Source of the DNA: Harmothoe impar
Lineage: Eukaryota > Annelida > Polychaeta > Phyllodocida > Polynoidae
Reading direction: 5' to 3'
Length of the DNA: 64,000 nucleotides
Assembly: GCA_947462335.1 (NCBI GenBank)
Contig: OX381704.1
Coordinates: forward strand, 44,892,942-44,956,941
The notes beneath the pieces are model-generated. The model did not search any database, was not told where the DNA came from, and saw nothing but the letters and a program-made list of their open reading frames with translations. Of the stretch, positions 12,301 through 23,749 are shown piece by piece (position 1 is the first letter of the stretch; every line of letters starts with the position of its first letter). A program made the position numbers and the translations under genes.

Positions 12301-15300
12301 TTGATGCAATACATGTATTATAGTTTGTACAGTGTGGTTGTGTCGTCACTGTGATTGTGTTACCTTTGTGACATACATGTGTGGTGTATTTGTTATTGTG
12401 ACTAGCCGGTACCCCGAGTCACCGACCATGAGTAAGGTTGAAGACCAGTAAGTAACCAGAACTCCTCTTCACCCAAACCACAAGTATCCTTCACTAGACT
12501 TGCCTTTAAGTTGTAGTTTCATCATTTCACCTGTTTCCCATGTTTCCCCTTTACAAGTTGTTAGTTAAAGTAGCCCTATCACGTGTTGGTGTGAGAGCAG
12601 CTATAAGGGCCGGTAAGGTTAATCACATGTTGGTGTGAGAGCAGCTCTAACCCAGTGGGCACAGACCAGCCCAAGAGGCATTATTAAGTGCTCACTAAGC
12701 CCTACAGAGAATATGCAGGGTTATGGTATCGCTTACTAAGTGGTCTCTAAGCAGCTCTAAGGGCTGGTAATGTTAAAGCACCCCTATCACATGTTGGTGT
12801 GAGAGCAGCTCTAAGGGCCGGTAATGTTAAAGCAGCCCCATCACGTGTTGGTGTGAGAGCAGCTGCTAACGTTAAAGCAGCCCTATCACATGTTAGTGTC
12901 AGCGCAGCTCTAAGGGCCGATAACGTTAAAGCAGCCCTATCACGTGTTGGTGTGAGAGCAGCTCTAAGAGCCGGTAATGTTAGAGCAGCACCATCACGTG
13001 ATGGTGTGAGAACAGCAGTAATGTCTGTGTTACCTAGACTGTTTTAATTGTCCAACACCACCCTACCCCACCATACAGTTGGATGCTGCATTGTGGGGCG
13101 GGTCAGGTCGACATGGGGCATTCATGAATACGGCACTGGTGAGTTACTATAGATATTGCTGCATTCTTGTGTCATGCCAACAAAAGGAAATAGCGTATTA
13201 AAGCACTATGCTGCCATTAAAGGGCTAATGTCCTGTTTGTCGATTTTGGCTTGTTCTATTAACTATGGCCGATGGTCAGCACCATGAGCCTCGTCGAAAG
13301 TTACAAAAGAAATTCAAGAATTCATGGATGGAAAGAGATATATTCTTTGGGGGAATCTACCTCTACACCAAATTGTCTCTCTGCCTGTAGCAGATGGTTC
13401 AAGATCATGATGTAATGGCGGAGGGGGGCTCTGTTAATGAGTGATAAAATGGAGCTGTAAAACGTAGTATTCCTCAGAATATCAAATAATAACCTTGTAA
13501 ATATTGCAAAGACTCGCAATCTGAACAATACTCAAACATCAATACTAAACATTTGTTGTCCTTAATATTTCCATCTGTGTCTGCGTGGTGTAAATATCTT
13601 TGTGAAGATTTGTGAAATACTTCTATTCTTTTATGGACACCAGATTTATTATGGAATTCCCGATAATACCTTTAATGTCTTATCATACATAACTATCTGG
13701 GTGTGCAGCCTTGCTATTGCGTGGCAAATCTTAACTGACTTACTTAGAGTTGTACAAAGTTAACTAAACGTTAAACCTAAGCTTAACAAGTTCCTTTATT
13801 TGTACTTTTCAAAATACATTTTGTTAATGCACCGAGCTATGTTTTAGTGCAACTTAATGATTATTGTTTTTGCATGCGTGTTTCAATAGCTTAAACCCAT
13901 CACAAAGAAAACAGCATTTGTGTTAATAACGATTCATGTTTAAGTTTGCTCACATAACAATGAATGAAGAACGTTTAGCACTAATGGCCTTGAAGTTCAT
14001 CCCTTTGTTTTCATGTGAGTGAGCTTAACTGCCTTATTACTGGACATTGATTCTCTGGCTCATTATATCTCTATAGTGATCGATGCCCAGTTTTATACTT
14101 AAGACCCGTGGCTCATTTTGGGTGTTTGTGGCCTCAAAGATTGCTTCTAACTCAAAATCCTGACTAGGTGCCATTATATTCTCTAATACCAATGTGTAAT
14201 ATGATGGTAGAAAACACTGGAGCCTAAGTTAGAAATTTTCCTACTTAACAGTTTTTGAGAAAATTAGGGTTTTGTGGTCTTTTATTGTGTGTTTTAGTAC
14301 ATTTCCTATATAAACTGTGGTCGTCAGCATTTCTCACTTTTCAGGTATTTATAATTAGAATTTGACTTTTATTTTGTTCGCAGTAGGATTCCTGATTATC
14401 CCCGCCCTTCTAGAAAAGCTGTTCTATGGGAGAAAAAAAATCTTTTGATAATGTATTTGGTCTCCGAAATAGAGTTTTGTCATAGTTTAATTGATTGTTG
14501 ACATCCAGTTAAGGGCAATTAAGTTCAGTTCAGTGCAAGTTGCACAAACAAGTGACTTGCACCTTTTGATTTGACCTTATGTCCACTATGTAGGTGTTCA
14601 CTATGCATGGGTCTATCCAGAGTCCATCAAAGGGATCAAGCATGGATGCAGCTTCCGCAGGTTTTGGCAAGTGAGAAGTTTAAAAATGCAAAAAACGTGA
14701 AATGTCCCTTAAAGGGTCAGTATATGCGTGGTTTGTCCGCCATAGCTGGCCGTTTTAGGCGACCTTTGACCCTATTTTGCATAGTAGATCTGGCCCACAG
14801 GTCAGTACAAGTCACGGTATGCAAAGTGGGCAACACTAGCTCATCTGGAGTGGCCTCTGTGCCACACTTTCACCTCACCTCAGGTAGCCCAGGGACCCCT
14901 ACTACCATGTAGGTAGCTATAATTACCCCAAACCCTGTCACTGCTCATTGACCATCCAAAATCAAATCACCCATAGCAGAGACACAGAGGTAAGGGAGTG
15001 ATCAATAAAATCGTTAGCACATTTAATACATGTAACAATGTCCTTTTCAGCTGAAAACAGGTGACAGTCTATCGCACCTCCCCTCCTGCACCAATGTATG
15101 ATCTCCCCTCCTGTCTTCCCTATATTCTGTTTGACAACCACTGCCCTAACCACCCCCCCCCCCCCTTAATGTATAGAAATATCCATTCCCTATGGTCAGG
15201 TTCCAGCCCGGTTCACACTATACTAATAGTTGAGGTGCTGTGGTTGTGGCTGTTCCCTGTCACTGCTATATAATCGGCCCTCTAAAATCAAAATCACCTA

Positions 15301-18300
15301 TAGCAGGTGGTACACAGGTATATATGGGTGGAGGAGGGTCAATATGATTAACAGAAACGTGACTATATGGGGAACTCACTGTAGGGCAAGCACTTGCCAT
15401 GAAGGAAGGAAGTAATCAACTTCCAATCAACTTTCCACCATTATAACCAATACTAAATGTAGAGATAATGGATATTTGGAGCCTATAACCAATGAATATA
15501 AATGCCACATACTGGGGCTAATCCTGGGTGTAAGATTGGTACACAGAGGAAATTCCCTGTTGATTACCTGTTGATGGTCACTTTTGATCAACTCGAGAGG
15601 TACAGGTACTACTGGGTACTATTATGAACCCACATTGTCAGGGCAGGCCACGGGCCTAGACCCATAAATTCGACCTAGACAGACCACTAGAGGTCACAGC
15701 CCAGTGGTCTGTTTGCTCACCGCACCTCCTGTATAAATAGAACAATCAAGTATATGTAACTCGACCTATTCAAAGGTTATAGACGCACTCATGCCTTCAC
15801 ATGTCGTTGCATTTTGTCCCTCCTTATGACACTACTGCTTATGTATATCCTTTGGTGTTGGGAGGGTGGGGGAGGGATTCCCATTTGCTGGTCGTAGTGG
15901 GCAACTTGTGGTTGGCATGATTGACATATCAGGGTCCCCTGGCAGCCTGGTCCTGGGCGGCTCCCTTTAGATTACAGCATTGGGGACCAGTGGCGACAAC
16001 GAGCCAATATACAGCGACATTAAAATGGCTAGTCTGGCGAGAAAAAAATTCAAAATCGCAAAAAAACTTTAAAACTGAAATTGCCCTTAAAACTTGGTTA
16101 ACAAATTTAGTCAGAAAAAAAGTTCAAAATCGCAAAAAAAAGCGAATTTCCCCTTAAAACGGCCAATTTTGCAAGAGAAAAAAGTTCTATAATGCAATGG
16201 ACACAGACACATGTACGTACACCCACACAGACATACACATAGGCATGAACATGGCCTTCTTCTTCATATAGCTACCATTCTGACTCAGTTACATGGATGT
16301 CAATGTCCAGTTTAAGATCTATACCCATATAGTGCCTTGGAGTGCTATAGTGTTGGACTGCTGTATATTTCAATTTTGACGTAAAAGAAAAGAAAAGAAC
16401 CAGCTCATATCGTAGGACACATTTGTGAAGATTTTCATTTCAATGCATTTAAGATTTTACACAGATGTTATTTAATGCTTCAAACGTTTTCACAACCGGG
16501 GTAGTTCTGTTAGGTATGTAAATGACCCAGGCGAAGTTCCCGGAACACACAAACTTTGTAGAACACGAGACAATGGTGATAGACTGGCAGTGTGCTAATT
16601 TGCATCCGCTGGAGCACCGACATGGGCGACGAGGAATAGCCCATAGGAATATACCATAAGGGACGAGTCATTTATTTCCAGTTTGGAGGAGGGTGAGGGG
16701 AACTTGGTGGATTGATGCAGTAGGATAGAGGGTATGGCGGTAATAACTAAAAGAGGACCATAGTGAGCAAAGAGATGGGGGTGGAGTAAAACGTCATGAA
16801 CCTCAACCAAATTGGTGGGTGGGGAAGAGGTGGGGGGGGGGGGAGTCGAGCCTGGGGGGGGGGGGGTACTCAATATCTTTTTGACACGGGTGTGCGGCTG
16901 GCCCTTTGACAACCCTTACCCTTGGTGAGGGGGATTTTGGTCAAAAGTGACCCTTGCTGAGGGGGATTTGGGACAAAAGTGCCTAGGTTTTAGCAATTTT
17001 CCCCGAGGAGTCGGCCTTGGTGTAAGAATTTTGGTCAAAAATGACCCTTGTTACAAAGAATTTGGGCAAAATGTGACCCTTTTGGGGGGATTTTGTTGAA
17101 ATCTCTGAAAAGTGACCCTTGGTGAGGGGGATTTTGGTGAAAATTGACCCTCGGTGAGTGGGATTTTGGTGAAAAGCAGACCCTTGGTGAGGGGGGTTTT
17201 GCTCAAAAAGTGTCCTTCCCAGCCGCACACCTGTTTATACAAAATATATGAAGTGCCCCCCCCCCCCCCCGGGGAGTCGAGGTAATGAGGCCTTCCTCAC
17301 GGCTTATTGACCCAGGAGTACGCTGTGAGACGGTTTTCCTACAAAAAATGTAGATTGGTCAGCTGACTTTGAACGTTCGCCCTGCCTTTGTTTTTTGGTT
17401 TTTCTGTTCAAAATAAAGCTAAAGGTCTACTGTGGAACAATCTGTGTCCCCTCTTTTTTTCAAATTGTCAAAAAATATTCCCCATGAAAAAAGCCCCTAA
17501 AAAAATGTCAAAAACAACCCGAAAATGGAGTCTGTGTGAACTAATGTTGAATAATAGGCCTGTGACCTTGAATCTACCCTTTAAAAGAGTCATGTTCACA
17601 CAGACACCCATAGAGCTCAGTGTTGAAAGGAGGGTGAGACGGTTTTGTGAGACACTTTGTGGTAGAACAGATCGTCTTCCATTGGTACCCACAGACATTT
17701 AAAGGCCTGGCCATTGCAGGGTTGGGTGTTGGTCGCCGGTCGTCGGTGGTAGGGGGTTGGGATAGTTGGGACATGAGTGTTGGGACATGAGTTGGGACAC
17801 TGCCAATCTTGGAAAAGCCCTGGGTCACTTGTGATGTATATCACACAATTCATCTTTAATTTCAGAGGAAGTCAAAAGCAAATTTGTTGTCCGGAGAATT
17901 ATCAAGACTGCAGAAGATGTAGATAGTTGAGCCCAGTCAAATGGTTCAACTTGAGGAAATCCAAGCCCTCTCCCCCTCCAACTAGTAATGCTCGTCCCTT
18001 TTGCTGCCACTAATGCATTAGGTACAGCGGCCTACATATTCCGACGGGATAAAGAGAAAACGGACCACCACATGTTATTGACAGATTGCTAATCATCTTT
18101 CCCGGATACAGGAAAGCTAGAACTCATTCGATTCATATAAAAGCTGTTAACTAGTTATTTTGTGTAATGACACTTTTACCTCACAGTTACGGTGAACTCA
18201 TATTTTCTTTGTCTTCATCCTGTCTTAAATTTATTCATAGGAAACGAAAATAATAAAATGAATTTCGTTGGTGTTCCAGGGAGGAGGAATTAAAATACCT

Positions 18301-20780
18301 GGAGTTCATTACGGAGGTGACAAATGACGTCCTAGACCGCGGCATCTTTACCAACAGGTGAGCTGGGCGTCGTATTTAGTTTAGGTCATGTATATTTCAT
18401 TAAACTGATCACGCAGGTGTCTAGTGAACAATTGTTGTTGCTAACCCAGTATTCAAACAAACTGCTTTGATTTATCATGGAGCAAACGAGCTCAACCCTA
18501 GGCACAAAGCGACCGCTGAATGCCATTTGGGGCGATTTTTTTATGTGACGTCACTCACCACTGCTGCCATGTCAACAATTTTATTCAAAATCATCACAAA
18601 TTTCTTTAGTAACAATACTATAATAGTAAAATTTTAATAAGAGAAAATACTTAAAGTTAAGATATTTACTACGGTATAAAGCAGTCAAGACGACCAAACC
18701 AACAAGCTCTCTCATAAGATTCAATTTCTAAATTCTAGATTTTAGCTTTTTGTTTTGACCTTGAACAAACATTTTACAAATGACTGGTTTTTTTTTGTCG
18801 AGTGAGATGAGCGAATTTATGACTGAGCGGTAAGTCTGAAATCCCTGGAAATATTTTGCAAGTTTATAGTGTGTTCAGAGTTGGTTACTATTATTGTGTT
18901 TTAATGAGAATCATTTGAAAAGGTCCGAGGCTGCGTTGCTCCGTTCATCCTAAGATGCTCTCCTTACCCTGAGCACCACCCTCTGTGAGCTGCTCTCCCT
19001 ACCCTTAGCTGTTCCCCACACCCTGAGCTGCTCCCTTCAACCTGAACCACTCCCCGAATGCCCCAAACTGAGCTGCTCCCCATTCCCTGAGCTGCGCCCC
19101 TCACACTGAGTCCTCCCACCCCTGATCTGAACTCTGCCCCCGGAGCTGATCTCTCCTCGAAGTGAGTTGCTCCCTTCCCACGAGTTGCTCTCCTAGCCTC
19201 CTTAAACTGAGCAGATCCCCTCTCATGAGCAGCTCCCCCAGCCTCCTCGGGGTGAGCTGCTCCCTTCCAATAGCTGCTCCTCTCCCATGAGCTGTTCTCC
19301 TAACCTCGAAATGCCTCAACTGCTTTTCCCATACACAGGACTGGGGAATATATGAAGAGGTGAGATGTACAAATTGATATAGTGGATAATGATTGAAATC
19401 TTCATTGACCAGGGTGCTGAAACAAGTCTTCCATTCACACATCCAGCGCAGGAAACACGACCTTAAAGTGGTAAGGATTTACATCACATTTTAGTTCAAT
19501 AAAATCATTTGTTGCGTACAATTGTATGCAGAGATATGTATTAAAATGTTCAGACGTACGTTGTAAGTTGAATTAAGATATCGATTTTGTAGAGGGAGTT
19601 TGTGTGTATTTAATATGAAAAGTCAAGCAGAAAGGGTGATCGGCGCAACCTTTGGTTATAGCATCCTTTCTGCTGGGTCATTGTATGTTGAATAAAATTA
19701 AGAGGACAAAGGACTAAAATCCTCATAGGATCACCATTGAAATGCGTCTACTCTTGCCTACAGAGTCGAATGCGAGAGCTGCTGGATGAGTTACGGTCGG
19801 ACCTGGGAGTGCCGAGTACAGACGAGGATCACGAGCCAGGAGTTGGGCTAACGAGTACCTTCTCACGTCCAGCAGATGACAGCGTCAGCCACAACAACAA
19901 CTACAATGCCACCAAAACACTAAAGTTTGCAGACCCTCCATCCACCTACTCAACTAATAACAACCACCGCATGCTTGACGACATGAATGATTTAAGTATT
20001 AACGATTCAAGGGTGTCTCACAAGGTGGATAAGGCACCTGCAGGGCTAAATGGCACCATTGGTGGAACCTTCGACCCACTGATGATGACCACTAAGAAGT
20101 TTGACATGGCCACACTGAGACAGGCGAGCCGCTCAGTAACTCTCCCCCGTAGCCGCTCCCCGTCCCCGGGGACCGGCCGACCACCCATCCCCAAACGCTC
20201 TGGCCGCCTGCGTAGCACCTCCAGGGAGAACTCATTGGAAGATGACGACTTCAATACAAGTATAAATCCAGAGGTAGACGATAATCGGTCTCTTGGCTCA
20301 AGACAGGACGAGGATCTAACCGCCTACAAGCAACCTCCGCCGGCGCCGTCAGCAGCGACAAACTTCAGCGTCTCGCGGGAGATCGAACCCATCCAGGAGC
20401 AGAGTGAGACAGCGAGGACGGACGCCACCAGCGTTGTTAACTACGACGAGGATTACGAGGATGATGTGGAGGAGACCGCCCGGCGGTCACCCTCCCCGCC
20501 ACCCAAACCAACCCCCCGGCGGCGGCAGAGCACAGCAGCATCTAGTGCCACCGGGAGTCCCCGATCACCGGTAAGATCTACAGCCCGCTCCTCACCCCAG
20601 TCCACGGCCAGGTCAGTAGTTGACTCAGCACGCTCAGCAGAAGACACATACAGGTCAGGTGAGGAAACCGTACGGTCTGAAACAGCCCGCTCACTAAACG
20701 AAACAGTTAAATCAGATATTGACACCGTCCGTTCTGAGATAAGCAAGAAAGACGCCAAAGACGATGATGATGACTTTTAA
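308..20780 (+). CDS. SPATA7: SPATA7 orthologue, 11 coding exons, 809 aa
   Basis: SPATA7 is a ciliary transition-zone (photoreceptor connecting-cilium) protein that partners RPGRIP1; human mutations cause Leber amaurosis and retinitis pigmentosa. I read the coding exons as 308-332, 7310-7378, 7632-7721, 8141-8188, 8473-8612, 9250-10091, 12406-12447, 18280-18357, 19339-19359, 19413-19470 and 19764-20780. Every junction has GT-AG and all phases agree, giving 2,430 nt ending in TAA. Family marks are KGHLGLKSS near residues 22-30, a PFQPRINKT...SLSQFKYY block near 256-275, and EEELKYLEFITEVTNDVLD followed by IFTNR at about 420-445, then a basic helix through exons 9-11. Human SPATA7 is about 600 residues. 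The extra length here is a low-complexity, disordered exon 6 and a long acidic/Ser-Arg tail in exon 11. The first exon is only 25 nt and intron 1 is about 7 kb. The start is chosen because it gives MAGKTRRR in phase with exon 2. Upstream non-coding exons cannot be excluded. Confidence 0.93.
432..586. repeat. CACTGT/ACAGTG simple-repeat cluster
   Basis: The short words GTCACT, CACTGT and their complements recur many times here, in both orientations, so the stretch can fold on itself. It sits at the 5' end of SPATA7 intron 1. No coding content is seen. Confidence 0.6.
865..1299. mobile_element. MITE with poly(G) inverted ends, copy 1, 8-bp duplication
   Basis: The element runs from 873 to 1291 (419 bp). 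It begins CCCGGGGGGGCCACTCCCT and ends with the complement. The flanks 865-872 and 1292-1299 are both GTTTGATG, a perfect 8-bp target duplication. The interior is a degenerate array of 30-odd-base units around ACCCTTATCAAGGGG / TGACCC. A second copy (16851-17273, 423 bp) sits in intron 7. An 8-bp duplication is typical of hAT-type insertion, but the ends are not classical hAT, so the superfamily is open. Confidence 0.85.
1300..2440. other. SPATA7 intron 1 sequence without a gene
   Basis: I see no supported gene. The only notable spot is 2207-2232, where CCAAGATGGCCGCC (a strong YY1-type site) is followed by CACATGCGCAT (NRF1-like). This pair is common in TATA-less housekeeping promoters, so an internal SPATA7 promoter is possible but unproven. 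Confidence 0.4.
2207..2232 (+). promoter_or_regulatory. YY1-like plus NRF1-like motif pair in intron 1
   Basis: AAGATGGCCGCC closely matches the YY1 element, and it is followed within a few bases by an NRF1-like CATGCGCA core. The two together resemble a TATA-less promoter core. No transcript or exon can be tied to it from sequence alone. Confidence 0.3.
2491..2844 (-). pseudogene. gypsy integrase C-terminal tail
   Basis: The 117-codon fragment reads through WTKGTVVERQDERSY, which is typical of the module after the gypsy integrase core. A Pro/Thr-rich tail follows, ending VVTTRSGRAVV, a common ending of animal gypsy pol. It belongs with the integrase at 3295-4353 but is separated from it by about 450 bp of unrelated DNA. 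Confidence 0.75.
3295..4353 (-). pseudogene. gypsy RNase H end plus integrase fragment
   Basis: This is the same reading frame as the upstream reverse-transcriptase fragment, after two stops. It begins with the RNase H end (YTPGTEMYLANTLSRAY). An H-H-C-C zinc module follows (HSSHLG ... CHIC), then the integrase core with Asp in VGTDMF, Asp in VSDNG and Glu in NGKGESAVK, so the DDE triad is kept. The fragment stops after PEAVDLQVF, before the C-terminal module. It is a relic, not an active enzyme gene. Confidence 0.9.
4453..5433 (-). pseudogene. gypsy reverse transcriptase / RNase H fragment
   Basis: The 326-codon fragment carries the reverse-transcriptase sequence RICIDPRPLNKALKREHFPL, motif A (STIDLKSGYWH) and the catalytic IADD (about residues 122-125, in place of the more usual FADD or YADD). 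It then runs into the RNase H domain, where QCDASKTGLGAALLQDG supplies the first catalytic Asp and YVQIEKEMLAIVWS the second acidic residue. A stop at 4453-4455 ends it inside RNase H. The codons upstream of 5433 contain a stop, so there is no genuine start here. Confidence 0.9.
5855..5972. repeat. imperfect fold-back repeat
   Basis: The left arm starts GACCCCTATGCATTAGC and the right arm is the complement of GACCCCTACGCATTGCC, so a 118-bp imperfect hairpin forms. The middle is pyrimidine-rich. It may be the remains of a small MITE; no target duplication was recognised. Confidence 0.55.
6083..6434. mobile_element. hAT-like MITE (CAGTGTTGCC ends)
   Basis: The ends are CAGTGTTGCCAAAA and the complement of CAGTGTTGCCGAAA, giving a 352-bp element. 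The CAGTG start is typical of hAT ends. The flanking octamers CTCTGTTT and CTGTTCTT agree only partly, so the duplication is decayed or absent. Inside is a perfect 10-bp stem at 6108-6130 (ACACAGGCCA ... TGGCCTGTGT). No coding capacity is seen. Confidence 0.5.
6435..7309. other. 3' part of SPATA7 intron 1, no feature
   Basis: No gene or clear repeat is seen. Short open frames here lack splice and homology support. A polypyrimidine tract and TTTTCAG mark the acceptor of coding exon 2 at 7310. Confidence 0.5.
8728..9225. repeat. ~80-bp tandem repeat in SPATA7 intron 5
   Basis: About six to seven imperfect units, each with CCTAGGCCATAGCCCTTTAAG, a G(G/C)CATAGTGCTTCAA block and a TGCATGCATCAT block, fill the intron just before exon 6. 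The same words occur in the dispersed 'CCCTTTAA' family elsewhere in the window, so this looks like a tandemly amplified fragment of that family. Confidence 0.8.
10230..10475. repeat. dispersed CCCTTTAA/GCATGAATGCAGC family copy (intron 6)
   Basis: It contains GGACCAATGCAGCGCTGGCGAG, CATAATGCATAAATGCAGCC and ends CTGCCATTAAAGGGTTAA. The same building blocks recur at 13070-13235, 22050-22275, 23795-24008, 24180-24262, 35095-35285 and 57230-57365, so it belongs to a short non-coding interspersed family. The rest of intron 6 (10476-12405) shows nothing I can name. Confidence 0.65.
12570..13030. repeat. ~57-bp minisatellite in SPATA7 intron 7
   Basis: Units read roughly GTTGGTGTGAGAGCAGC, then TCTAAGGGCCGGTAATGTTA, then AAGCAGCCCTATCACGT, repeated about seven times with one interruption near 12650-12740. 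A repeat-born open frame (12799-13047) has no other support as a gene. Confidence 0.8.
13070..13235. repeat. dispersed CCCTTTAA family copy (intron 7)
   Basis: It shows TCATGAATACGGCACTGGTGAG and ends GCACTATGCTGCCATTAAAGGG, the same words as the other copies of this family. No coding content is seen. The following 13240-14160 holds nothing recognisable. Confidence 0.6.
14165..16372. mobile_element. 2.2-kb repeat, long copy of a deletion-derivative pair
   Basis: The first ~325 bp (14165-14490) and the last ~175 bp (16197-16372) match 28130-28440 and 28482-28698 respectively, in the same order and orientation. Shared landmarks are CCAATGTGTAATATGATGG, TGGTCGTCAGCATTTCTCA, GGACACAGACACAT and GAGTGCTATA.TGTTGGACTG. 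Here the two parts are 1.7 kb apart; in the second copy they are about 50 bp apart. The simplest reading is one transposon family with an internally deleted copy. No transposase frame is visible in the 1.7-kb interior, which lies in SPATA7 intron 7. Confidence 0.65.
16843..17281. mobile_element. MITE with poly(G) inverted ends, copy 2, 8-bp duplication
   Basis: The element runs from 16851 to 17273 (423 bp). It starts CCTGGGGGGGGG and ends CCCCCCCGGG, and GAGTCGAG flanks it on both sides (16843-16850 and 17274-17281), a perfect 8-bp duplication. The interior is a tandem array of ~33-bp units around GTGACCCTTGGTGAGGGGG and ATTTTGGTCAAAA. It has nearly the same length and architecture as copy 1 in intron 1 (873-1291). 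The remaining intron 7 (17282-18279) shows nothing recognisable. Confidence 0.85.
18950..19310. repeat. GAGCTGCTCCC minisatellite in SPATA7 intron 8
   Basis: About 15 irregular units of 20-27 bp, each centred on CTGAGCTGCTCCC, fill the intron upstream of the 21-nt exon 9. No coding content is supported. Confidence 0.8.
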
Positions 20781-22616
20781 ATTATTTTAATATTTTGAAT
20801 TTTATTTCTAAAGTTTTAACAGATTTCAAGCTGAAAAAGCCCTTGTGAATGTATGTTTGTGGTGTTTGTTAGTGTGTCAATGTTAACCGTGCATAGCACA
20901 GTGAGTTTTTATTCCGTCCATGTAAGTGATAAAAATACATATATCATGAGGAGAAGACACAATCAACAGCATTCCCTAGTCCGTGATAACTCATCATCCT
21001 TCACGAAGGTTGTGTGACAAAGAACTTTAACGTGATGATTTTCATTACTTGATCTCTACCAAGTTATGTAGCTATGATTGCACCAGTTTCTGTTGCCACG
21101 GCAACTAATTAGCACTCTTTCCACGATGTCACAACCATCTATTAATGTTGCTAATAGATGTTGGTTACCGTGTGATAATTGATACATTCCTTACTGCTGA
21201 GTAACCGTATGGAAAGCCCTAACGCTAACGAGCTATAGAACAGATAGATTAGGATCCACTGGTAGATATAACGTTTATATTTTACACTATCGCTTCTATT
21301 TGAACATATCACTGGTATTTGTCAAGATTGTTTGATTTTGTCGCATCAAGGTTTTACTTTGCTGATAAGTATAATCGATGCAAAAGCTTTTGTGCTAACA
21401 CTGACTTTACTCTCGTGTTTATGTATACATCACAGTTCACTGTATACATTACATATTGCATAGTCAAGCACTTCTTCACTGTGATAACTGTGCATACACA
21501 TGTATCATGTGAAATCATTTGTCTCAACCTTTTACTGTTTGCATATGACACGTTTCTTTAATTATTATCCTGATGAGAGAAACAGAGTAGGGAGATGGTG
21601 CAACAATACATTTGGAGTTGTGCCACTTCTTATCCGGGCGGGAGATCTTCGCAGTTTGTGATAGTATGGGAAATAAAATCAGGAATTGGTATTGATATAT
21701 TAGTAGGTTAGATTTTCGTAACCGTATTTTAGGTAGTGTTAGGCTGGAAGTTTAACGAGACAATGGTGCATAAAAAGAAGTTGTTATACGGGAACATACC
21801 CGTAATTCATTTAAGATAAATTGCTTTATATTTGGGTGTATGATTAAGAAGTCTGTACATTTTGAATCTAAATCTATGTGCTGAACGTTTCAATCACAGG
21901 AAAGGTCAGTCTTCATATTAAAATACCCCATATATGACTATTTGAGCTCGGCAGTTCTCGTACACGAAACGAATATATTTATAAATTGTAACCTTGATGC
22001 ATAACTCTACAAGTGCAGCACAGTAATTTGATGCACTATATTATTTTGCCGTCATGATGAACAGCAGCGGGAGGTCAACCCTCATCCTCGTTTCCCGAAA
22101 TTGCCATGATGAATGAATGCAGCCCTGGGGAGTAACTCGCCAGTGCGTCATTTATGTATCATACCGACCCGACAGTTTGTACACTTTTTGAGGGTCAACA
22201 TGATGCACCATTGCAGCACTGCGTATACATGTGCATCATGACGACATATGAACCTGAAGCCTTGGGGCATTAAGGTTTATATATGCAGAAGTAGCAATAA
22301 CTGTATTCCCGCACTTTGTGATATCGTGATATTTTTATATATACATGGGGTATAGGAGCCATGTAACCATCAGCATTGAAATTTATTTCCTCAATTTTCA
22401 CATATATAGTTGAGACTGCTGTCTATAGGTCGTGTAATACTGCTGTTTAGAACATAGCAATAGGAATATAACATAGAAGTGTAAGAGCATTTCACTGTCA
22501 AAATGTATCCTCTCCTGGTGAAAATCACATATCATGATATGTTTTTCAATTGTTTATTGTAACTCACAAAGTGATATTCTGTTACAATAGTGAATAAAGA
22601 TAATATGATATATATA
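20781..22616 (+). other. SPATA7 3' flank with candidate poly(A) signals
   Basis: After the TAA at 20778-20780 the sequence is AT-rich without a supported gene. AATAAA occurs at 21672-21677 (about 890 nt of 3'UTR) and 22593-22598. Either could end the SPATA7 mRNA; the sequence does not decide. Confidence 0.4.
22050..22275. repeat. dispersed CCCTTTAA/GCATGAATGCAGC family copy
   Basis: It contains ATGAATGCAGCCCTGGGGAG, TAACTCGCCAGTGCGTCA and ATGATGCACCATTGCAGCACTG, in the same order as other family members. It is non-coding. Confidence 0.6.
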
Positions 22617-22669
22617 TATACGACTTGTGTGTTTCTGGTTGATGGTGTACTACTAGGAGGCCTTTTCGG

Positions 22670-22820
22670 TAATCAGACTGTGATAAGTTGGATAAGGCCA
22701 AACCAAAAAAAAGTTGGTCCATGGATTTCGCGCACATTATTTTCGGAAATCAGACTGTGATAAGTTGGATAAGGCCAAACCAAAAAAAAGTTGGTCAATG
22801 GATTTCGCTCACCTCACTTT
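22670..22820. repeat. ~75-bp tandem duplication of a MITE arm
   Basis: The unit with AATCAGACTGTGATAAGTTG and GGCCAAACCAAAAAAAAGTT occurs twice in tandem. The second part of the unit matches the left arm of the fold-back element at 41806-42156 (GGCCAGACCAAAAAAAG...GTTGGTCTACGGATTTC), so these are duplicated solo arms of that family. Confidence 0.7.
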
Positions 22821-23478
22821 TTTCAAAATCGAGAATTTAAAAAAAGGAGAAGTTTTCTACTATTTCCCCCAGATCAACCAATAAATGTTTATGTTACGGG
22901 TCCACACAGAACGTTTTGACGGAGGCTGGGTAAAAAAGAAAAGAAATTGTCGGACGCACCACTTTTCCACCTTCAAAATTCATTGACAAAAAATTATTTT
23001 AAAAAAAAATTAAGAATTTGAAAAGTGAAATTTGTTTAGTGTGGCATATGGAATGGGAAGTATGATCAGACGGCAAACCGAAAGGGGCAGTCAATGTAAT
23101 AAGTACCATATTGAAAACTGCAAACAAAATCTTAAGCAGAACTCATTCTTATGTCATGACTCGAGAACGTTTTCTGTACATATTATTGTGTCATATTCCC
23201 TGAAGGCTGAAATCTCTTTCTTTTTTGAATGAGTAAAACTAGAAATACTAGTCATACTTCTGCTTGTGGAATTTCTTATTATTTGCATGAGTAAAACTTG
23301 GGAAATACACATCGCCATTGAACATGTCACTAAGAATGTTCATTATGCTCGAGAACCTCCCATTCTATCTTGTGTATACAGCTTGTGCTTTTCCCGAAAA
23401 ATGCACACGTTACTAACTTGTATCATTCTTGAGTTCTTGAGGGCAGGCATATACTACATCTATATGTGTAGGTTGGAC

Positions 23479-23517
23479 ATCTCTCTCTCTCTCTGTCTCT
23501 CTCTGTCTCTCTCTGTC

Positions 23518-23595
<78 letters not shown>

Positions 23596-23664
23596 TGTCT
23601 CTCTGTCTCTCTCTCTGTCTCTCTCTCTGTCTCTCTCTCTGTGTCTCTCTGTCTCCTTCCTATC

Positions 23665-23749
<85 letters not shown>

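Noticed and set aside
12799..13047. Arg/Ala frame in intron 7
   Set aside because: Product of the 57-bp minisatellite.
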